Shown here: positions 1-6,577 of the stretch, in pieces
How the letters are laid out: the number at the start of each line of letters is the position of its first letter
Position numbering within the stretch: the first letter of the stretch is position 1
Origin: Oscillospiraceae bacterium
GTDB taxonomy: Bacteria > Bacillota > Clostridia > Oscillospirales > Oscillospiraceae
Reading direction: 5' to 3'
Length of the DNA stretch: 8,534 nucleotides
NCBI GenBank assembly: GCA_028705905.1
Contig: JAQWCP010000044.1
Coordinates: forward strand, 1-8,534
The notes under the pieces: model-generated
Databases searched by the model: none
What the model was told of the DNA's origin: nothing
What the model saw: the letters and a program-made list of their open reading frames with translations, nothing else
Made by a program: the position numbers and the translations under genes

Positions 1-400
1 AATGCCTCCCGCAGATGTTCGTAAATATATGGACACCTCAGATATTTTTCTATTTACATCTAACCGCAAGGAGGGATGGGGCGCCGTTGTAAATGAAGCA
101 ATGTCGAGCGGTTGCGCCATTGTTGCGAGCAGTGAAACAGGATCAGTTCCATTTTTGATCAAAGATGGTTACAACGGATTTGTTTATTACCGAAACAACC
201 AAAAAGAACTATACGAAAAGGTTGAGAAACTTGTTTTTAATTCAAGTCTCAGGGAGACAATGGGCGAAAATGCCTATTTAACTATGAAAAATATGTGGTC
301 TCCTGAAAACGCAGCAAATCGGTTGATAAAATTATGTGAAGGATTATTGCAAGGTGCTCCGCCTGTTTTTGAAGACGGTCCTTGTAGTGAGGCATATTGA
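1..400 (+). CDS. Glycosyltransferase family 4 (GT-B), C-terminal fragment
   Basis: This is the 3' end of a glycosyltransferase whose start lies left of the window; the reading frame is open to the edge, and the ATG at position 2 is probably internal. The visible 132 residues are the C-terminal Rossmann-like half of a GT-B enzyme. The key sign is the E-x7-E nucleotide-sugar motif within EGWGAVVNEAMSSG (E24 and E32 counted from the ATG at 2). It is followed by the usual C-AIVAS-E-GSVPFLI-DGYNGFVY stretch, typical of the Glycos_transf_1 domain, and by a helical end with MGENAY and WS. Family knowledge says such enzymes are retaining transferases acting on lipid-linked acceptors at the inner face of the membrane. 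The donor and acceptor sugars cannot be read from this fragment. The stop codon TGA (398-400) shares one base with the next start codon, so translation is probably coupled. Confidence 0.9.
   Translation, partial: MPPADVRKYMDTSDIFLFTSNRKEGWGAVVNEAMSSGCAIVASSETGSVPFLIKDGYNGFVYYRNNQKELYEKVEKLVFNSSLRETMGENAYLTMKNMWSPENAANRLIKLCEGLLQGAPPVFEDGPCSEAY
387..392 (+). promoter_or_regulatory. Ribosome binding site fixing the start of the first pyruvyl transferase gene
   Basis: GTGAGG lies 7 bases before the ATG at 400, inside the end of the glycosyltransferase gene. A TTG at 397 would add one residue in frame, but the ATG has normal spacing and forms the common TGATG stop/start overlap. The ATG is therefore preferred. 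Confidence 0.55.
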
Positions 401-1503
401 TGAGTAAAAATATACGTACTGCAACAGTCACCTACTATAATGAATATAATTACGGGGCGGTATTACAAACGTATGCGCTTCAGAAGTTTTTACACTCTTT
501 AGGCATTGATAATAAAATTGTTGATTACTCTGAGCGGAGTACGAAAATCCTTGAGAAAATCTCTTGTGGCAAATTGAGGTTTGCTTTGTATGCAGTGAAG
601 CGTAACTTGAAGCTGCTTGTCAATTATAGATCGATAATCAACAAAAGAGCCCGTTTTAATGCATTCGTGAATGATAACCTGATGCTTACTGATCATTATG
701 ATTCAGTTGAGAATCTTATAATAACCCCTCCGGAGGTTGACCTTTTGATAGCGGGAAGTGATCAGATTTGGAATCTTTCTTCGAAATTGCGCAAGGACTT
801 TTTTCTTATGTTTGGGGGGGATAGTGTTGTAAGGATCTCCTATGCGGCAAGTTTGGGACGTTATGATTTTTCTTTGGAGCAAAAGCGGGTGCTTATATGT
901 GCGGTATCAAAGTTTGATTATGTATCTGTCCGCGAGAGTGAAGCTGTTACATATTTAAATGAAACAGGAAATATTAATGCTGAGTTATTGGTTGACCCAA
1001 CACTTCTATTGAATGATACGGAATGGAAAGAAATCGCCATTAGTCCCAATATAAAAGAAAAGTACATTCTTTGTTATCCGCTTTTGTATCATACAGATAT
1101 AGACGGTGCCTTAAAAAAACTAAAAAAAGAATTAGATATAAAAGTGGTAGCTATCAGCCCCGACGGAACGAAATGTTGTTACGCCGATATAACCGTGAAG
1201 GACTCCGGACCTGCTGAATTTTTGGGATGGGTTGCAAACGCGGAATATGTTGTTACTTCTTCATTTCATGGCACCGTTTTTTCGTTGCTTTTTAAAAAAC
1301 CGTTTGTTTCTTATAACAATGCAGCAAACAGCGGAAGAATCTCAAACCTGCTAGATTTAGTTGGCTTAAGCAATCGGTTTAATCCTGCTGATGTACCATC
1401 AAAGGAATTGACCATACCGTATGATAGAGTTTTCGAAATTGTTAATAAAGAAAGAGAAAAATCAAAATCGTTTTTTATAAAAATTGTAGAGGAGATGAAA
1501 TAG
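400..1503 (+). CDS. Polysaccharide pyruvyl transferase family protein (type found next to FrhB-like proteins)
   Basis: A 367-residue protein of the polysaccharide pyruvyl transferase family (PF04230, GT-B-like fold). Visible signatures are the N-terminal NYGAVLQTYALQ (residues 17-28), GSDQIWN (119-125), VSVRES (175-180), VDPTLLL (198-204) and the C-terminal TSSFHGTVFSLLFKKPF (from 286, with H290). Known family members transfer pyruvate from phosphoenolpyruvate to a sugar as a ketal, which adds negative charge to a surface glycan. Many members of this NYGA-LQ-YAL subtype are untested, so the reaction is inference. No signal peptide or membrane segment is seen, so it is probably cytoplasmic, acting on the lipid-linked repeat unit. 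It overlaps the upstream stop by one base and abuts the next start. It contains a G7 run (814-820) and two A7 runs (1113-1119, 1122-1128), possible slippage sites. The family is clear; the substrate is unknown. Confidence 0.88.
   Translation: MSKNIRTATVTYYNEYNYGAVLQTYALQKFLHSLGIDNKIVDYSERSTKILEKISCGKLRFALYAVKRNLKLLVNYRSIINKRARFNAFVNDNLMLTDHYDSVENLIITPPEVDLLIAGSDQIWNLSSKLRKDFFLMFGGDSVVRISYAASLGRYDFSLEQKRVLICAVSKFDYVSVRESEAVTYLNETGNINAELLVDPTLLLNDTEWKEIAISPNIKEKYILCYPLLYHTDIDGALKKLKKELDIKVVAISPDGTKCCYADITVKDSGPAEFLGWVANAEYVVTSSFHGTVFSLLFKKPFVSYNNAANSGRISNLLDLVGLSNRFNPADVPSKELTIPYDRVFEIVNKEREKSKSFFIKIVEEMK
1488..1494 (+). promoter_or_regulatory. Ribosome binding site of the second pyruvyl transferase gene
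   Basis: AGAGGAG sits 9 bases before the ATG at 1504, inside the last codons of the preceding gene. It supports a start immediately after that gene's TAG stop. Confidence 0.7.
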
Positions 1504-2712
1504 ATGAAAAAGGCTGTCATCTTGTTAGGCTCGGTTAAGTACAATAAAGGCTCAGAGGCTATCGGACGCGGATTGGCTGAAATACTCCACAAGTCAAATC
1601 CTAATTTACGTATTGTGCTGTCCTCTAATGTCACGGAAGCTAATAACCCAAACATTCCGTACATAGACAAATACTCCGAGAGAACATGTTCATATTCCGA
1701 AAATCCTATAACATCTCTCACAATACGTATATGTGGCAGATTATTTAAGAACTCTCTTTATGTTCCAAATAAAATATACAAAAACATTATCGATGAGTGC
1801 CGCGATGCCGATTTAATATTCTTTATTGGCGGTGATAATTTTGATAAAAATTATGGTGCTTTTAAAATACTCAACGATATCAACCGCGTTATTGAAAAAG
1901 TCAGAAAGTCCGGCAGTAAAAAAATTCTGTTTGACTGTTCTTTTAATCCTCATGAATTTAGCGCGGAGATTATCAGAACGGTCAACAGCTTTGATATTGT
2001 TACGGCGCGTGAAACGGTTTCTTATGACTTATTGAAAAGCAGCGCTATAACCAAACCGCTGTATTATTTTCCGGATCCTGCTTTTGGAATGTCTTCACAA
2101 CATACGGATTTACCGGAGGGCTTTGTTGTCGGTAAGACAATTGGCGTAAATGTAAGCCCTACTGTGATGAGCAAAGAATACGGTAGCAATGAGGAAGTCG
2201 TGCTTTCATCATACACCAGTATGATTAACAGTATGCTTGATGAAACAAACTGCAAAGTGTTATTAATTCCTCATGTATACAATAACCAGGATTTGTCGGT
2301 TTTGAGAGCATTATCCGACAGGGTAAACAGCCATGACAGAGTAACAGTGTTCAACAATGAAACGCTGAATGCCGCACAAATAAAACATATTATTTCTCAG
2401 TGTTCCTTATTTGTCGGAGCAAGAACGCATGCCACCATTGCGGCGTATAGTTCATGTGTACCTACAATAGTGTTGGGTTATTCTGTTAAGTCAAGGGGGA
2501 TTGCAAAAGATTTGTTTGGGAAAGAGGATGCTTATGTAATCCAAGTCGGTGACTTAAAGGACGACGGAAGGCTGACGACTATATTTCGTGATCTGTATGC
2601 AAATCGTGACCAAGTATGTAGGCATTTGCAGGATGTTGTGCCGGAGTATATTGAAAACGCGCAAAAAGCCGGAGAATTTGCTGCTACGCTTCTTGAAGGA
2701 GATGTCATATAA
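1504..2712 (+). CDS. Polysaccharide pyruvyl transferase family protein (WcaK/CsaB-like subtype)
   Basis: A 402-residue protein of the same broad family as its upstream neighbour but of a clearly different subtype. Visible signatures are the N-terminal strand followed by NKGSEA (14-19), the loop FFIGGDNFD (106-114), TARETVSYDLL (167-177), FPDPAF (189-194), GVNVSP, LLIPHVYN (253-260), the probable active-site segment GARTHATIAAY (305-315, with R307 and H309), and LGYSVKSRGIAKDLFG (from 324). The layout resembles WcaK/AmsJ and CsaB proteins, which are assigned or shown to add ketal pyruvate from phosphoenolpyruvate to sugars. No membrane segment is apparent. The start at 1504 directly follows the preceding TAG stop and has a strong Shine-Dalgarno. 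The TAA stop shares one base with the next gene's ATG. Two family members side by side suggest either two modifications or two partners in one reaction; the sequence does not decide. Confidence 0.88.
   Translation: MKKAVILLGSVKYNKGSEAIGRGLAEILHKSNPNLRIVLSSNVTEANNPNIPYIDKYSERTCSYSENPITSLTIRICGRLFKNSLYVPNKIYKNIIDECRDADLIFFIGGDNFDKNYGAFKILNDINRVIEKVRKSGSKKILFDCSFNPHEFSAEIIRTVNSFDIVTARETVSYDLLKSSAITKPLYYFPDPAFGMSSQHTDLPEGFVVGKTIGVNVSPTVMSKEYGSNEEVVLSSYTSMINSMLDETNCKVLLIPHVYNNQDLSVLRALSDRVNSHDRVTVFNNETLNAAQIKHIISQCSLFVGARTHATIAAYSSCVPTIVLGYSVKSRGIAKDLFGKEDAYVIQVGDLKDDGRLTTIFRDLYANRDQVCRHLQDVVPEYIENAQKAGEFAATLLEGDVI
2696..2701 (+). promoter_or_regulatory. Ribosome binding site of the FrhB-like gene
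   Basis: AAGGAG lies 10 bases before the ATG at 2712. It favours the ATG in the first copy of the local direct repeat over the out-of-frame ATG at 2728. Confidence 0.7.
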
Positions 2713-2739
2713 TGATATTGAATAATAATGATATTGAAT
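2709..2739 (+). repeat. 15-bp perfect direct repeat, period 16, over the Fe-S gene start
   Basis: ATAATGATATTGAAT occurs at 2709-2723 and again at 2725-2739, separated by one base. The first copy carries the overlapping stop/start (TAATG) between the second pyruvyl transferase gene and the FrhB-like gene. The ATG in the second copy (2728) is in a different frame and would give only 13 codons before a TAA at 2767. Because the period is 16, losing or gaining one unit would shift the reading frame of the Fe-S gene relative to its Shine-Dalgarno and start codon. Confidence 0.75.
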
Positions 2740-3938
2740 CTAAATGCTATGGTTGCAGCGCTTGTGTAAACATATGTCCAAAAAAATGTATCACTATGGC
2801 TGAGAACGATGAAGGCTTCCGTTTCCCGCAAATGACAGAGGATACCTGCATCAATTGCGACTTGTGTGACAAAGCTTGTCCCATCGGCAAACCTGCGATT
2901 GAACTTCATACCGGGCAACTTGAATCTCCGGAATGCTATTTTTGTTATGCATTGGATGATATTGTTCGTAAACGTTCAGCTTCTGGTGGAATGGCGTTCA
3001 CCATATCCGAATTTGTCATATCACAGGGTGGCGTTGTCTTCGGCGTTGTCGGTAAATGGTTTGAGCATGTACATCATATTATGGCAACAACCGTAGAAGA
3101 ACTGATTCCGACAAGCAATTCCAAAAACATACAAAGCGATATCGGAAATACATATAACGAGGCAATGAAACAACTAAATACAGGCCGGTTGGTATTATAC
3201 ACAGGCACCCCTTGTCAAATTGCTGGTTTGTACTCGTTTTTGGGTAAGGATTACGACAATTTGCTGACATTGGATATTGTTTGCCACGGAGTACCGTCCC
3301 AAAAGGTGCTGAAGGCATATATTAAAAGTATTGAGCAGAAAAACAGAAAAAAGGTAATCAACTTTGGAAGGGAAAATATCAATCAATATCTTCCAGCTCA
3401 ATATATAATCAGATATGACGATGGAACCAATGATATTATTTATCCTGATAGTTCTGTGTATAGACAAGGCTTTTTGACTAATCTTTTTCAAAGGAAATCA
3501 TGCTATTCCTGCCAATACGCTGCTGTTCCGAGGATTGGTGATATTTCACTTGCCGATATGATGTTTTCACAAGAAATATTAAAGAAGCATGACAAAACCA
3601 ATATCGGTATTTCATCAATAATGGCGAATAGTAATAAAGGCAAAAACGCCATTAAAGATGTGAGAAGCAAAATTTATATAGAAAGTTTGTCCATGAGAGC
3701 CCTAGCAAGTGGTGTTAAATATTTTGTTGAGCCACCGCTATATAATGATCTTAGGGGTGAATTTTTTCATTGCTTTTTAAGCAAAGGCTTTAATGAAGCA
3801 ACAAAGATTATTCATAAAGCTTATGCACCAGCAAAAAGGAATCAAAGAAAAGTGGCATTCGTTAAAAAGCTGATGCTATTGAAAAAAGTTCCGGGGTTAG
3901 GATATATAATTAAACGTCTCAGAGGCCACAACATATGA
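2712..3938 (+). CDS. FrhB-like Fe-S/flavin oxidoreductase (coenzyme F420 hydrogenase/dehydrogenase beta-subunit family)
   Basis: A 408-residue protein with a bacterial ferredoxin domain fused to FrhB/FdhB-type N and C domains. Two [4Fe-4S] motifs are seen: C12, C15, C18, C22-P and C46, C49, C52, C56-P. The FrhB part shows KRSASGGMAF (87-96), YTGTPCQIAGL (163-173), LDIVCHGVPS (187-196), then SCYSCQYA (C264, C267) and RIGDISLADMM (274-284). In archaeal F420 enzymes this subunit binds FAD and passes electrons between Fe-S clusters and F420. Bacterial homologues are common in polysaccharide loci beside pyruvyl transferase family genes, but their substrate is not established and F420 is unlikely in this host. 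The C-terminal motif reads SLADMM where many relatives, as I recall, have a GD-WG pattern. It overlaps the upstream stop by 1 base and the flippase start by 4. A cytoplasmic redox role on a sugar or pyruvyl intermediate is inference. Confidence 0.9.
   Translation: MILNNNDIESKCYGCSACVNICPKKCITMAENDEGFRFPQMTEDTCINCDLCDKACPIGKPAIELHTGQLESPECYFCYALDDIVRKRSASGGMAFTISEFVISQGGVVFGVVGKWFEHVHHIMATTVEELIPTSNSKNIQSDIGNTYNEAMKQLNTGRLVLYTGTPCQIAGLYSFLGKDYDNLLTLDIVCHGVPSQKVLKAYIKSIEQKNRKKVINFGRENINQYLPAQYIIRYDDGTNDIIYPDSSVYRQGFLTNLFQRKSCYSCQYAAVPRIGDISLADMMFSQEILKKHDKTNIGISSIMANSNKGKNAIKDVRSKIYIESLSMRALASGVKYFVEPPLYNDLRGEFFHCFLSKGFNEATKIIHKAYAPAKRNQRKVAFVKKLMLLKKVPGLGYIIKRLRGHNI
3921..3925 (+). promoter_or_regulatory. 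Ribosome binding site of the flippase gene
   Basis: AGAGG ends 9 bases before the ATG at 3935, inside the end of the FrhB-like gene. It supports the start that forms the ATGA overlap with that gene's TGA stop. Confidence 0.55.
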
Positions 3939-5479
3939 ATCGAGTTGAAAACTCTATAAAAAACCTTGCTGTTGGTTCCATTGGACAGGTCATTACAATT
4001 GTTTTGGGCTTTATATCTCGCTCATTGTTCCTAACATTATTAAGCATCGATTATCTTGGCGCCTCCAGTCTGTTCTCTAACATTTTGATGCTGTTGTCCT
4101 TTGCGGAACTTGGCGTCGGTACGGCCATTGTATATTCATTATATAAGCCGTTAGCGGAGAAAGATGACCAACAAATTCTTGCGCTGATGAATCTCTATAA
4201 AAAAGCATACAAAATTATTGGTGCAACAGTTTTAATTGCCGGAATTTCACTCACTCCGTTTCTTGACTTCTTTGTTCCCGACAGAAAAGGAATCGAAAAT
4301 CTGGAATGGATATTTATTCTTTATGTAATTAACACGGCAAGCTCGTACTTCTTTGTGTATAATCGGAGTTTGATAACGGCAGATCAAAAAGAATACAAAC
4401 TTTTTAAATTGGATCTGGCATTTAAGATTATTTCGACTGTATTACCGATTACTGGGCTTTATATCACAAAAAATTATTTTGTGTTTTTGGTTATTCAAAT
4501 TGCAACATCAATCGTAGGTAATTATTTAATTCAGATAAAAGTACGGAAAGAATATCCGCTTGTCTTATGTAAAGATAAGCCAATATTGGACAGTGCGGTA
4601 AAAAAAGCAATTCTCAAAAATGTTTCGGCATTGCTCATATATAAGCTTGCCGTAGTGTTAACGGCGGGCACAGATAATATTCTTTTATCGCGTTTTTTTG
4701 GTTTGACCGTTGTCGGCTTATATTCGAATTATTATTTAATAATAAATTATGCGAACTCAATTATTTCTCAAGGAATTAAATCTATAACAGCCAGCATAGG
4801 AAATGTGGTCGCAACAGAGAGCAATGATAAAAAATACGAAGTATTTAATACTATGTTTTTCGTAAATTTTTGGACAAATTGTTTCATAAGTATTTGCTTT
4901 CTGATGCTAACAAGTCCATTCATCACTGTTTGGCTCGGCGGTAAATATGTTATGGATATTTTCATTTTGATTCCGATTTGTCTATCGGCTTATCAAGTCG
5001 GGATCCAAAATGTCACATCATCTTTTCGTGACGCGGAAGGGTTGTTCTGGCAGGGAAAGCTACGACCATTGGCGCAGGCGATAGCAAACATTGGATTGTC
5101 GATGCTATTCATTTATTTGACAAAATCGGTCGCGGCTGTCTTTTGGGGGACTGTTGTTAGCAGATTGATAACAACGGTATGGTTTGACCCTTATATCGTA
5201 TTTAAATATAGTTTGCACAAACCCCTAAGTGGTTATTTTGTGAAAAGAACCATTTATAATACTTTTACTGTTGCGGTAGCGGGACTATGCTGGCTTATCG
5301 GTAGCATATTAACTCTCTCTCCGTGGCCAGACTTATTGTTGAAAATGGCAATATGTATTTTGATTCCCAATATAGCGATTTTAATTGTATTCCATAGAAC
5401 GAAGGAATGTAAGTACTTGATGGAAATAGCAAAATCATATAAAAATAAAGCAATTGCAAAAATTCCTCGCAATAAATAA
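3935..5479 (+). CDS. Wzx-type polysaccharide flippase (MOP/PST superfamily)
   Basis: A 514-residue integral membrane protein. I count about 12-14 hydrophobic segments, roughly at 15-36, 40-66, 91-112, 122-142, 158-180, 182-200, 228-255, 260-285, 303-327, 335-355, 375-397, 400-425, 437-460 and 465-485. The N-terminal pattern SRSLFLTLLSIDYLGASSLFSNIL followed by AELGVGTAIVYSLYKPLAEKD (both written from position 28 to about 76) is characteristic of Firmicute polysaccharide exporters of the Polysacc_synt family. Wzx proteins move undecaprenyl-diphosphate-linked repeat units from the inner to the outer face of the cytoplasmic membrane, for polymerisation by Wzy. No Wzy candidate lies in the window. 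The C terminus is basic (KSYKNKAIAKIPRNK), fitting a cytoplasmic tail. ATGA overlap with the FrhB-like gene suggests coupled translation. Which repeat unit it exports is not readable from sequence. Confidence 0.92.
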   Translation: MNRVENSIKNLAVGSIGQVITIVLGFISRSLFLTLLSIDYLGASSLFSNILMLLSFAELGVGTAIVYSLYKPLAEKDDQQILALMNLYKKAYKIIGATVLIAGISLTPFLDFFVPDRKGIENLEWIFILYVINTASSYFFVYNRSLITADQKEYKLFKLDLAFKIISTVLPITGLYITKNYFVFLVIQIATSIVGNYLIQIKVRKEYPLVLCKDKPILDSAVKKAILKNVSALLIYKLAVVLTAGTDNILLSRFFGLTVVGLYSNYYLIINYANSIISQGIKSITASIGNVVATESNDKKYEVFNTMFFVNFWTNCFISICFLMLTSPFITVWLGGKYVMDIFILIPICLSAYQVGIQNVTSSFRDAEGLFWQGKLRPLAQAIANIGLSMLFIYLTKSVAAVFWGTVVSRLITTVWFDPYIVFKYSLHKPLSGYFVKRTIYNTFTVAVAGLCWLIGSILTLSPWPDLLLKMAICILIPNIAILIVFHRTKECKYLMEIAKSYKNKAIAKIPRNK

Positions 5480-5526
5480 TCTGAATAATGATATATCAAT
5501 GAATATAAAAATCAAAGGAGATTATT
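5475..5526 (+). promoter_or_regulatory. Intergenic spacer before capE with ribosome binding site and weak inverted repeat
   Basis: The 51-bp AT-rich gap (5480-5530) is the only real spacer in the window. AAAGGAG at 5514-5520 lies 10 bases before the capE ATG. An 8-bp inverted repeat pairs AATAATCT (5475-5482) with AGATTATT (5519-5526) across a 36-base loop. Its right arm includes the last two bases of the ribosome binding site. Six of the eight pairs are A-T, so any structure would be weak. I see no convincing -35/-10 pair and no terminator. Confidence 0.4.
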
Positions 5527-5530
5527 ATAT

Positions 5531-6577
5531 ATGAGTGTTTTCAACAATAATACTCTACTCATAACCGGTGGAACCGGTTCGTTCGGTAACGCGGTTTTAA
5601 ACCGTTTTCTCACTACCGATATTGGCGAGATTCGCATCTTCTCCCGTGATGAAAAAAAACAAGATGATATGCGTCATGAATTTCAATCAAAACTACCCGG
5701 GGTTTCGGATAAAATAAAATTCTTCATCGGCGACGTGCGCGACATAGCATCTGTCAAGAATGCTATGCACGGCGTGGATTACATATTCCACGCGGCAGCG
5801 CTCAAGCAAGTCCCATCCTGCGAATTCTTCCCGCTGGAAGCAGTCAAGACCAACGTTCTCGGAACCGATAACGTGCTGACCGCAGCTATCGACGAGGGCG
5901 TGAAGACTGTAATCTGCCTTTCAACAGATAAAGCCGCCTACCCCGTCAACGCCATGGGGACAAGCAAAGCCATGATGGAAAAAGTCATTGTGGCAAAGTC
6001 CCGCACTGTCAGTCCGGACAAGACGAAAATATGCTGCACCCGTTACGGCAATGTCATGTGCTCACGCGGTTCTGTTATTCCGCTTTGGATTGAGCAGATA
6101 AAAGCGGGCAAGCCGATTACTATCACCGAACCCAAAATGACTCGGTTTATAATGTCGCTTGATGAGGCGGTTGAGCTTGTCTTGTTTGCCTTTGAAAACG
6201 GGACAAGCGGTGATATACTGGTGCAGAAGGCACCTGCTTGCACAATTGGAGTTTTGGCGCAAGCGGTGAAAGAGCTTTTTCCATCTAAGGATGAGATTAA
6301 GGTAATCGGTATTCGTCATGGTGAGAAGATATTTGAAACACTTCTGACTAACGAGGAATGCGCAGGAGCGATTGACCTTGGAAGCTTCTATCGTGTCCCA
6401 TGTGACAAGCGTGATCTTAATTATGATAAGTATTTTAACGATGGTGATACGAAGCGCGACACCTTGACCGAGTTCAACTCAACCAACACAGAGCTTCTTA
6501 ATGTAGAACAGGTAAAAGCAAAACTTCTGACTTTACAGTACATAAGAGATGAAATTGCGGCTTGGGGGAATAAGTGA
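5531..6577 (+). CDS. capE: UDP-GlcNAc 4,6-dehydratase/5-epimerase (inverting), CapE/WbjB type
   Basis: A 348-residue extended short-chain dehydrogenase/reductase, close to the length of Staphylococcus aureus CapE (about 342). The NADP-binding motif TGGTGSFG is at 12-19 and FSRDEKKQDDMRHEF at 37-51. GDVRD (67-71), FHAAALKQVPSCEFFPLEAVKTN (from 86) and LSTDKAAYPVNAMGTSKAMMEKV (130-152) follow. D133 and K134 match the dehydratase catalytic pair known in FlaA1/PseB. The usual YxxxK has methionine in place of tyrosine (M142, K146), which I recall as a feature of the CapE/WbjB subgroup and which argues against PseB. It makes the first intermediate, a 4-keto-6-deoxy-L-hexosamine, from UDP-GlcNAc in the cytoplasm. 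It is followed at once by capF and capG, which fits the L-FucNAc pathway. Local GC is clearly higher than in the genes to the left. Start chosen by AAAGGAG 10 bases upstream. Confidence 0.93.
   Translation: MSVFNNNTLLITGGTGSFGNAVLNRFLTTDIGEIRIFSRDEKKQDDMRHEFQSKLPGVSDKIKFFIGDVRDIASVKNAMHGVDYIFHAAALKQVPSCEFFPLEAVKTNVLGTDNVLTAAIDEGVKTVICLSTDKAAYPVNAMGTSKAMMEKVIVAKSRTVSPDKTKICCTRYGNVMCSRGSVIPLWIEQIKAGKPITITEPKMTRFIMSLDEAVELVLFAFENGTSGDILVQKAPACTIGVLAQAVKELFPSKDEIKVIGIRHGEKIFETLLTNEECAGAIDLGSFYRVPCDKRDLNYDKYFNDGDTKRDTLTEFNSTNTELLNVEQVKAKLLTLQYIRDEIAAWGNK
6564..6570 (+). promoter_or_regulatory. Ribosome binding site fixing the capF start
   Basis: GGGGGAA lies 6 bases before the ATG at 6577. A GTG at 6574 would extend the protein by one residue, but the ATG has the conventional start codon and gives the TGATG overlap with the capE stop. 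Confidence 0.5.

Noticed and set aside
397..402. TTG start at 397 for the first pyruvyl transferase gene and the analogous GTG at 6574 for capF
   Set aside because: The adjacent ATG codons at 400 and 6577 have conventional spacing to their ribosome binding sites and form usual TGATG overlaps.
1311..1721. Antisense open frame of 136 codons across the two pyruvyl transferase genes
   Set aside because: It lies opposite two genes with clear family motifs, spans their junction, and its translation shows no recognisable domain.
2532..2918. Antisense open frame of 128 codons over the pyruvyl transferase/Fe-S junction
   Set aside because: It is a shadow of well supported + strand genes, including the first Fe-S cysteine motifs.
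5454..5482. Possible promoter before capE (TTGCAA with TAATCT 17 bases on)
   Set aside because: The -10 matches only three of six consensus bases and lies mostly in the flippase coding end; weak in such AT-rich DNA.
5563..5604. Short palindromes early in capE (AACCGGT/ACCGGTT with a 3-base loop; CGGTTT/AAACCG with a 1-base centre)
   Set aside because: They fall in codons for the conserved TGGTGSFG motif and following residues; loops are too tight, and protein coding explains the first one.
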